DNA of 64,000 nucleotides from Deltaproteobacteria bacterium (GTDB taxonomy: Bacteria; Desulfobacterota; Desulfuromonadia; Geobacterales; Pseudopelobacteraceae): the NCBI GenBank assembly GCA_016182975.1, contig JACPFJ010000026.1, positions 1 to 64,000 on the forward strand, read 5' to 3'. Under the pieces are notes generated by a model. That model ran no database searches. It was not told where the DNA came from and saw only the letters and a list, made by a program, of their open reading frames with translations. Below are positions 36,633 through 43,756 of the stretch, piece after piece. Position numbers and translations under genes: made by a program. Positions within the stretch are counted from its first letter, which is position 1. Each line of letters begins with the position of its first letter.

Positions 36633-37145
36633 CTAACCGTGCTCCATCTGCTTCATGCGCTTCATCTTGCGCCGTTCGCGGATCGACCTGGTATCCTTGT
36701 ACATATCATCGTAGGCCGACCTGATCGCGTCCTCGAAGCTTCCCAGGACCCCCTTGCTGGCCGCGATGAACGCCTCGGCGTCGGCCTTCTTCTCAAAGGC
36801 CCATTTGCCACGGTTGCTCATTACGCCGGGCCTCTCCCCGCCGATGACCCAGAAGGCGGCTTCGGCGTCGATCAGCATCCTGGAATCATAATCTCCGACC
36901 TTGATGGATGTTGGCGTCTTGTCGATGTTATTGACCTGTTCCACCACCAGACAGTGGATACTGCAGATCCCCACCGAGCTCCCGTCGTCGTACTCCACCA
37001 GCATCCGGCTGTGGGCGAATTTCCCCCGGTCCATGCCGCAGTATCTGCATGAGGGTAATTGCAACACGTCGGCCTGTGGCGCCGCTGACACCGACGGCGT
37101 GGCCGACAGGCAAATTCCGAAAACGAACAGCAGAAAGATGCGCAT
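36633..37145 (-). CDS. NosL-family protein, first gene of the operon
   Basis: A 170-residue NosL-like protein with signal peptide (RIFLLFVFGICLSATPSVSA) and metal-site block CRYCGMDRGKFAHSRMLVEYDDG, followed by ICSIHCLVVE, an added Cys-x3-His-Cys that could be a second ligand set. The C-terminus is very basic (RERRKMKRMKQMEHG). Start at 37145 behind GGAGGAGG. It opens a six-gene run with the second NosL, a small membrane protein, a FtsX permease, its ATPase and a polytopic protein, and lies divergent from a LysR regulator. Confidence 0.85.
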   Translation of the reverse strand: MRIFLLFVFGICLSATPSVSAAPQADVLQLPSCRYCGMDRGKFAHSRMLVEYDDGSSVGICSIHCLVVEQVNNIDKTPTSIKVGDYDSRMLIDAEAAFWVIGGERPGVMSNRGKWAFEKKADAEAFIAASKGVLGSFEDAIRSAYDDMYKDTRSIRERRKMKRMKQMEHG

Positions 37146-37292
37146 AGATTCCTCCTCCAGCAAAGCGTAATTTCAAACAGGGATCGCTGCCTGCAAGGCT
37201 TGAGATAAACGGTATACTATGCTGTGTGCTTGTCAAATCGACAGATTGGCATGGCATCATGCGTGCTGCGCATAGGCATGGGAGGGAGAGAA

Positions 37293-38222
37293 ATGGATAC
37301 GACCTATCTGAAAACCTTTGTGGAGGTGACACGTTGCGGCAGTTTTTCAAAAGCCGCCAAGACCCTCTGCGTCACCCAGTCAGCCGTTTCGCGCAGGATA
37401 CAATTCATGGAGGGACATTACGGCACGCTGCTGCTCGACCGTAGCGCGGCGCTCCTGGTCCCGACCGGGGCGGGGCGACTGGTCTATGAAAAGGCGCAAC
37501 GCATCCGGGCACTGGAGGACGAGCTCGCAGGTGAACTGCAAAGTTTGAGCGGGAGCCCGCCATTCTGGTTTGCCTGCACCCGTCCTTTCGGGATGGCCTT
37601 CCTTCCCGCGATCATGAAAAGGTTCATGACGAGATACGAAGGAAAGGTCGACATCAGGCTGAGTTTCGAAACCCCTGCCGCTGCGCTGGAAGGCCTGCGT
37701 GAAAACAGACAGGACCTGATCGTCATCGAGCATTGGGACGAGCTCGATCTCACCCCCTTCAGCGCCGTAAACCTGGGTGAGGACGAAATGATCTTCATAA
37801 GTTCGCCGCTGCTCGGACTCCCCACACCCATGGTCAGCATCGATGAACTCGTCCGCCAGCGTCTTTATCGGCGCAGGGAAGACTGCTGCTCGGGAAAGCT
37901 GCTCGCCTTCAATATGGCGGCAATCGGCCGCAACTCGATTGATTTCGACAGGGTGCTGCATTATGACGATCTGAATGTCATCATCGAATCGGTATGCGCC
38001 GGAGAAGGGATCGCGCTCGTATCGAAGAGCCTCGTCGAACGACGGCTTGAGGAGGGAACGCTCCACGAACACAGGGTTGAAGGGTTCCGCCATTTCCGCA
38101 AACGTACCCTTGTTTACCGCGACAAGATTCTCCGGGATCAACCGCTGCGCTATTTCATCGACTGCGTCCGCAACGCCTTCGGGGTGGGGATGGAAACGCA
38201 GGCACCCTTCCCCTCCCTCTAG
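37293..38222 (+). CDS. LysR-family transcriptional regulator
   Basis: A 309-residue LTTR. DTTYLKTFVEVTRCGSFSKA, then KTLCVTQSAVSRRIQFMEGHYG is the winged helix-turn-helix; the effector domain starts near residue 90. The start at 37293 follows GGAGGGAGAG. It is divergent from the NosL-ABC operon, with 147 bases between the two starts, so it is the obvious candidate regulator of that operon. The ligand is unknown. Confidence 0.88.
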   Translation: MDTTYLKTFVEVTRCGSFSKAAKTLCVTQSAVSRRIQFMEGHYGTLLLDRSAALLVPTGAGRLVYEKAQRIRALEDELAGELQSLSGSPPFWFACTRPFGMAFLPAIMKRFMTRYEGKVDIRLSFETPAAALEGLRENRQDLIVIEHWDELDLTPFSAVNLGEDEMIFISSPLLGLPTPMVSIDELVRQRLYRRREDCCSGKLLAFNMAAIGRNSIDFDRVLHYDDLNVIIESVCAGEGIALVSKSLVERRLEEGTLHEHRVEGFRHFRKRTLVYRDKILRDQPLRYFIDCVRNAFGVGMETQAPFPSL

Positions 38223-38229
38223 CACCCCG

Positions 38230-38874
38230 TCAGAACTCGAGCAGGGTTATCGAGTTGCGGCCCAGGGAGACCTTCCCCTGCCGCTCCAGCTCCTTCAGGA
38301 GCCGGCTGACTACCTCGCGGGAGGTACCCAGGTCGTTGGCGATCCTCTGGTGGGTGGCCAGGAGGATGCCGTCGGCAGATTTCTCGATCAGATAATCCAG
38401 CAGCCGCTCGTCCATCCTGCCGAAGGCCACCTCGTGGACCAGTTCCATGACCTCTGTCAGCCTCTCGCTCAGGATGGAGAAGACAAAGGCCCGCATCGCC
38501 TCGTGTACCCCCAGAAGCCGCCTGAACTCGTGGGCCGGGACCAGCAGCATCTCTCCGGCGCTCACTGTGACCGCGTTGGCCGGGTAGGCGTTGTGGCCGA
38601 GGATGCAGGATGCGTTCAGGATGCAGGTCTCGCCGGGGCCGATCCCGTAGAGGGTGATCTCCCGGCCGCTCTCCCCGTACTTGTAGACCCTGACCTCTCC
38701 GGCCAGCAGGAACGCAATGGCCGCGCAGGCATCCCCCTCCCAGTAGAGTTGCGTATCGGCCGTAAAGGCCTGCCGACGCGCCTGCGCCAGGAGTTCCGCC
38801 ACCAGTTCCTCCTGGTGGCGGAAGCGGGGAAAGATGGAGACGAATTCCTCCATGGCGATCGTGGTTGCACTCAT
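38230..38874 (-). CDS. Crp/Fnr-family transcriptional regulator
   Basis: A 214-residue regulator: cyclic-nucleotide-binding fold (about 15-135) and C-terminal helix-turn-helix (THQRIANDLGTSREVVSRLLKELERQG). It lacks the four N-terminal cysteines of Fnr. ETCILNASCILGHNAYPANAV replaces the usual cAMP phosphate loop RxS/TA signature, so it may not bind cAMP; the cysteines there are of note. It is divergent from the DUF2892-cytochrome pair, whose upstream region has a perfect Crp-type dyad. Start at 38874. Confidence 0.88.
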   Translation of the reverse strand: MSATTIAMEEFVSIFPRFRHQEELVAELLAQARRQAFTADTQLYWEGDACAAIAFLLAGEVRVYKYGESGREITLYGIGPGETCILNASCILGHNAYPANAVTVSAGEMLLVPAHEFRRLLGVHEAMRAFVFSILSERLTEVMELVHEVAFGRMDERLLDYLIEKSADGILLATHQRIANDLGTSREVVSRLLKELERQGKVSLGRNSITLLEF

Positions 38875-38984
38875 ATTTCTCCCTCCCTGTCCGTTTACCT
38901 CCATTATCCGACCATCTCACCCGGTTGCAAACTCAATATTTTATCCTGAAAAATTTTTGACATGAACCTTGAAAAAGCAGTTCA

Positions 38985-39015
38985 TTAACGCAAAGACGCA
39001 AAGTTCGCAAAGAAA
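38985..39015. repeat. CGCAAAG-type short repeat
   Basis: TTAACGCAAAGACGCAAAG followed by TTCGCAAAGAAA: three iterations of CGCAAAG in the intergenic region before the cytochrome genes. It is related to 9854-9883. Confidence 0.5.
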
Positions 39016-39062
39016 CCAATCGGTTAAGATATATCTGGTTGTCATCCTGAAAACGGCACTTC

Positions 39063-39218
39063 AACCACAGAGTCACAGAGAACACAGAGAAATCACAGAT
39101 TTTATTAAATAGATTCATCACCAAAAGGGTGAACGGCATAACCATTGAGATACATGTCTAATGTATTGGTAACTAAAATGATTTTCTCTGTGCCCTCTGT
39201 GTCTCTGTGGTGAGGTTT
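39063..39218. repeat. CACAGAG inverted-repeat element
   Basis: The left arm (39063-39099), built on ACCACAGAGTCACAGAG and AACACAGAGAAA, is complementary with few mismatches to the right arm (39182-39218), built on TCTCTGTG and CCTCTGTGTCTCTGTGG. Between them lie about 80 AT-rich bases that code for nothing. With the neighbouring short repeat it fills most of the 449 bases between the Crp/Fnr and DUF2892 genes. Confidence 0.65.
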
Positions 39219-39243
39219 ACAGAATTTAGATTTATAGGATTAT

Positions 39244-39258
39244 TGTGACAATGTCACA
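39244..39258 (+). promoter_or_regulatory. Crp/Fnr-type operator before the DUF2892-cytochrome genes
   Basis: TGTGAC, AAT, GTCACA is a perfect dyad. A TATGCT at 39280-39285 would serve as -10 and put the transcription start near 39292, leaving the dyad centred close to -41, the class II activator position. The regulator gene at 38230-38874 is divergent from it. Confidence 0.6.
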
Positions 39259-39323
39259 GACACAGGGCCGGATTGTCCCTATGCTGTACCTACGATCTAC
39301 CATCAAACCCATGGAGGCATATC

Positions 39324-39557
39324 ATGAAACGGGATGTAGGTACGCTGGACAGAACAATCAGGATTTTGGTGGGGCTTTTTCTTCTCTTTCAGGGGATCGC
39401 CAACGGGCATCTGTGGGGATACATCGGCGCGGTTCCTCTTCTGACCGGGGCAATCGGCTGGTGCCCTCTCTACGGCCTTCTGGGGATCTCCACGGTCGCC
39501 AAGGACTGTTCCGGCGGCTGCTGCGCCGTAAAGGGCACGGAAGGGAGGCTGTCATGA
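39324..39557 (+). CDS. DUF2892 small membrane protein
   Basis: A 77-residue DUF2892 protein. RDVGTLDRTIRILVG is the typical start, followed by two hydrophobic segments with GAIGWCPLYGLLGI, then a Cys-rich tail (KDCSGGCCAV). Members are often encoded next to rhodaneses or redox proteins; function unknown. Start at 39324 behind ATGGAGG. Its TGA overlaps the cytochrome gene's ATG. Confidence 0.88.
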   Translation: MKRDVGTLDRTIRILVGLFLLFQGIANGHLWGYIGAVPLLTGAIGWCPLYGLLGISTVAKDCSGGCCAVKGTEGRLS

Positions 39558-40849
39558 AGGACATGGTGCGGAAGCGGATCAGAAGGGCGGCGCTCGGCTT
39601 GGCAACGTTCGCCCTGCTGGCCGGCTGCGGAAGCAGCGGCGGTACGGACAACAATGGCCAGATCAGCGCCGGGCGTGAGATCTTCATGGCCGAGACCTTC
39701 GGCAACGAGAAGTTCTTCGGCGACACGCTGGGGCTGCACACGGTCCTCAACAACGTCGCCCCCAAGGACGCGGTCGCCCTGGGGGTGCAGGTGGACATCA
39801 GCAAGGTCCCGGCGGAGGTCGCGGCGGTGATGACCGGCAGCGACCTGGCCGCCAAGGACGCGGCCCTGGCCGACCCGGCTATCACGCGCAAGCTGATCAA
39901 GGCGGGGGCGGTGATCGGCGTGAAGGGCTTCTACGGCAGCGCCGCGGCAACGGACGACACCATGACCAACGCCGGCATCACCTGCGGGCTCTGCCACGTG
40001 ACGGTGAAGCCGACCACCTTCAGGCTGACGGCAGGCGATACGGCGCTTCCCATCGGCGAGCCACAGCTCAACGGCGTTCCCAATGCGCGGATGGACGCCG
40101 GCAAGGTGCTATCCTTCACCCCCTTCGCCCAGCAGAACGGCCTGAGCGCAACCCTCGCCGGCTGGGGGCCGGGGAGGTTCGACATCCGCGCCCTGAACGA
40201 GCTGGACGACGGGGTGGACAACCCGACCGCCTTCCCGCCGCTCTGGAACTTCCCCGAGCTCCAGGCCCACGGCTACGCGCTCGGCTGGGACGGCATGTTC
40301 AAGGGGGAGAACGCCCTGGCCAGCATAGCGGAAGCGGTCTATGACCTGATCATGCACGGCAACGGCTCCTTCGCCACCGCCTCGGGGGCGATCAATCCGC
40401 CGGCCCTGGCCTTTGCGCCGCGCCAGGCGGTACTGGACCGGTTGCAGGACAACCCGGCAGGCGTCATCACCCGCGACAGGCTCCTGCAGCTCCAGGCCTT
40501 CCTCCAGAGCATCACCAGCCCCGCGCCGAGCGGCTTCGACGCCGCCAAGGCGGCCCAGGGGGCGGCCCTCTTCGGCGGCAAGGCCGGCTGCTCCTCCTGC
40601 CACCCCCAGGCAACGGCCTTCACCAGCGCCGGCCGTCATGCGGACATAACCGCAGTGCCGCCCACCGGCGACCTGGCCGGGGGGATAAAGGTGCCGGGGC
40701 TGAAGGGGGTCGGCCTGACCGCCCCCTACTTCCACGACAACAGCGCCGCCACCCTGCCCGACGTGGTCAACCGTTTCGATGTCCGCGGGAACCTGGGGCT
40801 GAGCGCGGCCGAGAAGGACGCCCTGGTTGAGTACCTCAAGAGCCTGTAG
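39554..40849 (+). CDS. Diheme c-type cytochrome lipoprotein (peroxidase-like)
   Basis: A 431-residue protein with a lipoprotein signal (FALLAGC, Cys at about residue 25) and two c-type heme sites, CGLCH near residue 140 and CSSCH near residue 345. The C-terminal half, with PGLKGVGLTAPYFHDNSAATLPDVVNRF, is the typical di-heme cytochrome c peroxidase/MauG-like signature of a second heme domain. It may be a periplasmic peroxidase or an electron carrier; the proximal ligand residues cannot be decided. Overlaps the DUF2892 gene by four bases; a terminator follows. Confidence 0.85.
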   Translation: MKDMVRKRIRRAALGLATFALLAGCGSSGGTDNNGQISAGREIFMAETFGNEKFFGDTLGLHTVLNNVAPKDAVALGVQVDISKVPAEVAAVMTGSDLAAKDAALADPAITRKLIKAGAVIGVKGFYGSAAATDDTMTNAGITCGLCHVTVKPTTFRLTAGDTALPIGEPQLNGVPNARMDAGKVLSFTPFAQQNGLSATLAGWGPGRFDIRALNELDDGVDNPTAFPPLWNFPELQAHGYALGWDGMFKGENALASIAEAVYDLIMHGNGSFATASGAINPPALAFAPRQAVLDRLQDNPAGVITRDRLLQLQAFLQSITSPAPSGFDAAKAAQGAALFGGKAGCSSCHPQATAFTSAGRHADITAVPPTGDLAGGIKVPGLKGVGLTAPYFHDNSAATLPDVVNRFDVRGNLGLSAAEKDALVEYLKSL

Positions 40850-40858
40850 AACCGCAGC

Positions 40859-40894
40859 AAATCGCCCCGTCGGCTGCTGCCGGCGGGGCGATTT
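40859..40894. terminator. Bidirectional terminator
   Basis: AAATCGCCCCG (40859-40869) pairs with CGGGGCGATTT (40884-40894) around a 14-base inner loop that itself pairs partly. It follows the cytochrome stop by 10 bases and faces the convergent cyclase stop at 40924. Confidence 0.82.
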
Positions 40895-40923
40895 TGACTC
40901 GACGTACCCTTTGCTCAAAAAAA

Positions 40924-43017
40924 CTACTTGCTCTTGGCCGTGTAGACCCCGTCCCACTCGGCGGGCGGCGGGTTTTCGATGTACTCGGCGCAGCGCCCGG
41001 CGTAGAGCCGCGACGGGCCGTCGTTATATCCCTCGGCAAGCTCCTCGAAGATCTCCCTGGCTGCGCTGAACTCCTGCGAGCGGTAGCGCGTCAGCCCCTC
41101 CTCGAAACGGGGGAGGATCTCCATGTTGGCGATCATCAGCTCGTACATGACGATCGGCTGGTGTTTCCCCTTGACCCGGACCCGGTCCACCTCGCGGAAG
41201 GTGAAGCGGCCGTCGCTTACCTGGCTGCGGGTGTCCTCGCTGACCAGGATGTGGGAAGCGTAGTACTTGTTGAGCCCCTCCAGCCGCGAGGCCAGGTTGA
41301 CCGAGTCGCCGATGGCGGTGTAGTCGAAGCGGATATCGGCCCCCATGTTCCCCACGACCGCCGGACCGGTGTTGATGCCGACGCCGATATCGAGGGTATT
41401 CATCCCACGGGCTGCAAACCCCTCGTTCAGATCCTTCAGCTTCTCCATCATCCGCACGGCGGCCGAACAGGCGTGGCTGGCGTGTTCCGGCACGTCCAGG
41501 GGCGCATTGAAGAGGGCCATGACCGCGTCGCCGATGAACTTGTCCAGGGTGCCGCGCTCCTCCAGCACGATGCGGGTCATGGGGGAGAGGTATTCGTTCA
41601 AGAGCTTGACCAGTTCGGGCGGGGTCAGGCTCTCGGAGACCGTGGTGAAGCCGCGGATGTCGGAGAAGAGGATAGTGAGTTCGCGCTGCTCGCCGCCCAG
41701 GACCAGCTTGTCCGGGTCCTTCTCGATCTGCTTGACCAGGTCGGGCGAGACGTAGCTGGAAAAGGCCTTCTTGAGGTGGCGCCCCTTGCGCTCCACCACC
41801 AGGTTGCGCCACGCCTCGCTCCCCAGGTAGGTCAGGGCGATGCCGAGGAAGGGGTAGATCAGGGTCATGTCGCGGAAGGCCGAGGCGAACATGGCGTAGT
41901 TGAAGGCCCCGAACCCCGCCGTGACCACTGCCAGGACCCCCAGGCCGGCAAAGGTGCCGGGGGCGAAGGCCAGCAGGCAACCCAGCAGGATCGGCAGGAT
42001 GATGATGCAGGCCATCTCGTACTGCTGGGTCACGCCGTCATACAGGAGGAAGCGCCGTTCCAGGGCGTTGGCGGCCATGGTGGCGTGGATCTCGATCCCC
42101 GGCAAGGTGGCGTCGAACGGCGTGGGACGCAGGTCGTAGATGCCGATCTCCGTTGCGCCCACGAAGGCGATCCTTCCCTTGAGGCTCTCCTTGGGCAGCC
42201 TCCTGTTGATGACGTCGGCCGCCGAGACGGTGGTGAAACTCCCGGTGGGTCCGTAGAAGTTGAGCGCCATGGTCCCGTCCTCGCGGGCCGGGACGCGCAG
42301 CTGGCCGATCTGCATGGAATCGACCCCCCACTGTTTGACGTCCAGCATGATCTCTGACCCGAGGTAGTGACGCAGGGCCTTCATGGCCAGCGATGGGTAG
42401 ATGTCGCCGTTGTAGAGCAGGAGCAGTATCGAGCGGCGGTAGAGGCCGTCCGCGTCGGGGCGGGCATTGAAGAAACCGAAATCCAGGGCTCCGGCGCCCA
42501 CAGAGGGGATGTTCAGGTCCAGGCTCGGAAATTCCTGTATGGGGATGTTCTGGACACCGTCGGCGACCCTGACCAGCTTGAGCTTGGCGTTCTCCAGTTG
42601 GGCCAGGGACTCGGGCTGCGGCACGCTCTGTTCCTCGCGGAAGAAGTACCCCATGACCGCGTTGCCGGCCTTTTTCACCGAGGCCGCCAGGGCGGCGTCC
42701 GCGGCCTGGTTCTGCGGCTCGGAGAAGACGATATCCAGGGCGGTCACCCTGGTGCCGTAATACAGCCCCAGGTTCTCGATCAGTTGGCCCGTCACCTCGC
42801 GCGACCAGGGCCAGCGGCCGATCTCCTTGATGCTCTTGTGGTCGATGGCCACCACGACCACGTCCTTGTCCGGCTTGACCGGGCCGCGGATGCGGAAACG
42901 GGCGTCCTTCATGCGGAAGTCGAGCTGCTGGAGCGTGGGGTTGGCCTGCTTGTAGAGCATGAACGTGCAGAAGGCGGCGATGACGCCGAACAGGGCGAAG
43001 ACTAGGCGTTTGTTCAT
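40924..43017 (-). CDS. CHASE2-domain class III adenylate cyclase
   Basis: A 697-residue membrane receptor cyclase. Helix 1 (residues 4-21), an extracytoplasmic CHASE2 domain (about 25-325; DVVVVAIDHKSI, RPDADGLYRR, GRIAFVGATEIGIYDLRPTPF), three membrane helices (about 334-402) and a C-terminal cyclase domain (440-630). Metal ligands Asp453 (FSDIRGF) and Asp497 (IGDAVMALF) are present; Lys493 and Thr568 in the purine-specifying positions fit a class IIIb adenylate cyclase. Asn574 and Arg578 are also kept, so it should be active. Start at 43017, behind GGAGGG. The neighbours upstream are a DUF559 gene and the TPR-CHAT gene. Confidence 0.92.
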   Translation of the reverse strand: MNKRLVFALFGVIAAFCTFMLYKQANPTLQQLDFRMKDARFRIRGPVKPDKDVVVVAIDHKSIKEIGRWPWSREVTGQLIENLGLYYGTRVTALDIVFSEPQNQAADAALAASVKKAGNAVMGYFFREEQSVPQPESLAQLENAKLKLVRVADGVQNIPIQEFPSLDLNIPSVGAGALDFGFFNARPDADGLYRRSILLLLYNGDIYPSLAMKALRHYLGSEIMLDVKQWGVDSMQIGQLRVPAREDGTMALNFYGPTGSFTTVSAADVINRRLPKESLKGRIAFVGATEIGIYDLRPTPFDATLPGIEIHATMAANALERRFLLYDGVTQQYEMACIIILPILLGCLLAFAPGTFAGLGVLAVVTAGFGAFNYAMFASAFRDMTLIYPFLGIALTYLGSEAWRNLVVERKGRHLKKAFSSYVSPDLVKQIEKDPDKLVLGGEQRELTILFSDIRGFTTVSESLTPPELVKLLNEYLSPMTRIVLEERGTLDKFIGDAVMALFNAPLDVPEHASHACSAAVRMMEKLKDLNEGFAARGMNTLDIGVGINTGPAVVGNMGADIRFDYTAIGDSVNLASRLEGLNKYYASHILVSEDTRSQVSDGRFTFREVDRVRVKGKHQPIVMYELMIANMEILPRFEEGLTRYRSQEFSAAREIFEELAEGYNDGPSRLYAGRCAEYIENPPPAEWDGVYTAKSK

Positions 43018-43079
43018 GTGTATGGTCCCTCCATTTACATTCAAGATGGAACTTTTAACCACTCCCAACCCCCAACTTC

Positions 43080-43210
43080 AACCACCCCCAACCCCCTCCT
43101 TAATCAAGGAGGGGGCTTTGAGGTTTTCCTCCCTCCTAATTTAGGAGGGGCCGGGGGTGGTAAGCCTCCCCCCTCCTAGATTAGGAGGGGGTCAGGGGGT
43201 GGTAAGGTTA
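43080..43210. repeat. Composite palindromic repeat, left copy beside DUF559
   Basis: Three stem-loops in row: CCCCCTCC-ttaatca-AGGAGGGGG type at about 43090-43115, then CCTCCTAATTTAGGAGGGG at 43132-43150, then CCCCTCCTAGATTAGGAGGGG at 43170-43190. ACCACCCCC precedes the first, and GGGGGTGGT follows the second and third, so outer parts can pair too. The last 19 bases are read as the C-terminal codons of the DUF559 gene. A near-identical copy lies on the other side of that gene. Confidence 0.85.
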
Positions 43211-43590
43211 TTACTCTTCAACTCTTCCAGAATCCTTTCACAGACAACATCCAGATTATCGTAAACATCCGTGTTCAGGAACCTGAGCACCCTGATGTCC
43301 AGGGAATTCAAAAAGCCTGTTCGAGCCTGATCATATGCCATTGCCTCATCGGTGAAATGGGAATCGCCATCAAGTTCCACCGCAAGCCTTTCCGATGGGC
43401 AGTAAAAATCCAGAATATAGGCTCCAACACTGTGCTGCCGGCGAAATTTGTAACCGTCGAGATTGCTGTGCTGTAAGGCTCCCCACAGCATCCTTTCGGC
43501 CGGGGTCGCGTTGTTGCGCAGTTCCTTTCTGCGCCCCTTCAGTTCAAGCCGGTTGTGGATCACGTCACCATCTTCCAATCGGAAAGACAC
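43192..43590 (-). CDS. DUF559 (Vsr-like) endonuclease-domain protein
   Basis: A 132-residue DUF559 protein, PD-(D/E)XK/Vsr-like fold. RRKELRNNATPAERMLW, then YKFRRQHSVGAYILDFYCP and RLAVELDGDSHF carry the expected Asp and Glu-x-Asp core, so it may be an active nuclease. The start is a GTG at 43590, behind AAGGAG. The last residues NLTTP and the stop lie inside the left palindromic repeat, and the right repeat is 36 bases upstream of the start. The gene and its two repeats look like a cassette. Neighbours (cyclase, TPR-CHAT) are unrelated in function. Confidence 0.85.
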   Translation of the reverse strand: MSFRLEDGDVIHNRLELKGRRKELRNNATPAERMLWGALQHSNLDGYKFRRQHSVGAYILDFYCPSERLAVELDGDSHFTDEAMAYDQARTGFLNSLDIRVLRFLNTDVYDNLDVVCERILEELKSNNLTTP

Positions 43591-43626
43591 GGAAGGCTCC
43601 TTCTAGGGCGATTACCCCACCACCCA

Positions 43627-43756
43627 ACCACCCCCAACCCCCTCCTTAATCAAGGAGGGGGCTTTTAGGCTTTGCTCCCCTCCTATTTTATGAGGGGCTG
43701 GGGGTGGCAAATTTTCCCCTCCTATTTTAGGAGGGGGTCAGGGGGTGGTAAGGTTC
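43627..43756. repeat. Composite palindromic repeat, right copy beside DUF559
   Basis: The same order of three stem-loops as in 43080-43210: the first palindrome with its ACCACCCCC lead is identical, the later two differ at a few loop positions. It ends in the same TCAGGGGGTGGTAAGGTT. The last base touches the TPR-CHAT stop codon. Confidence 0.85.
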
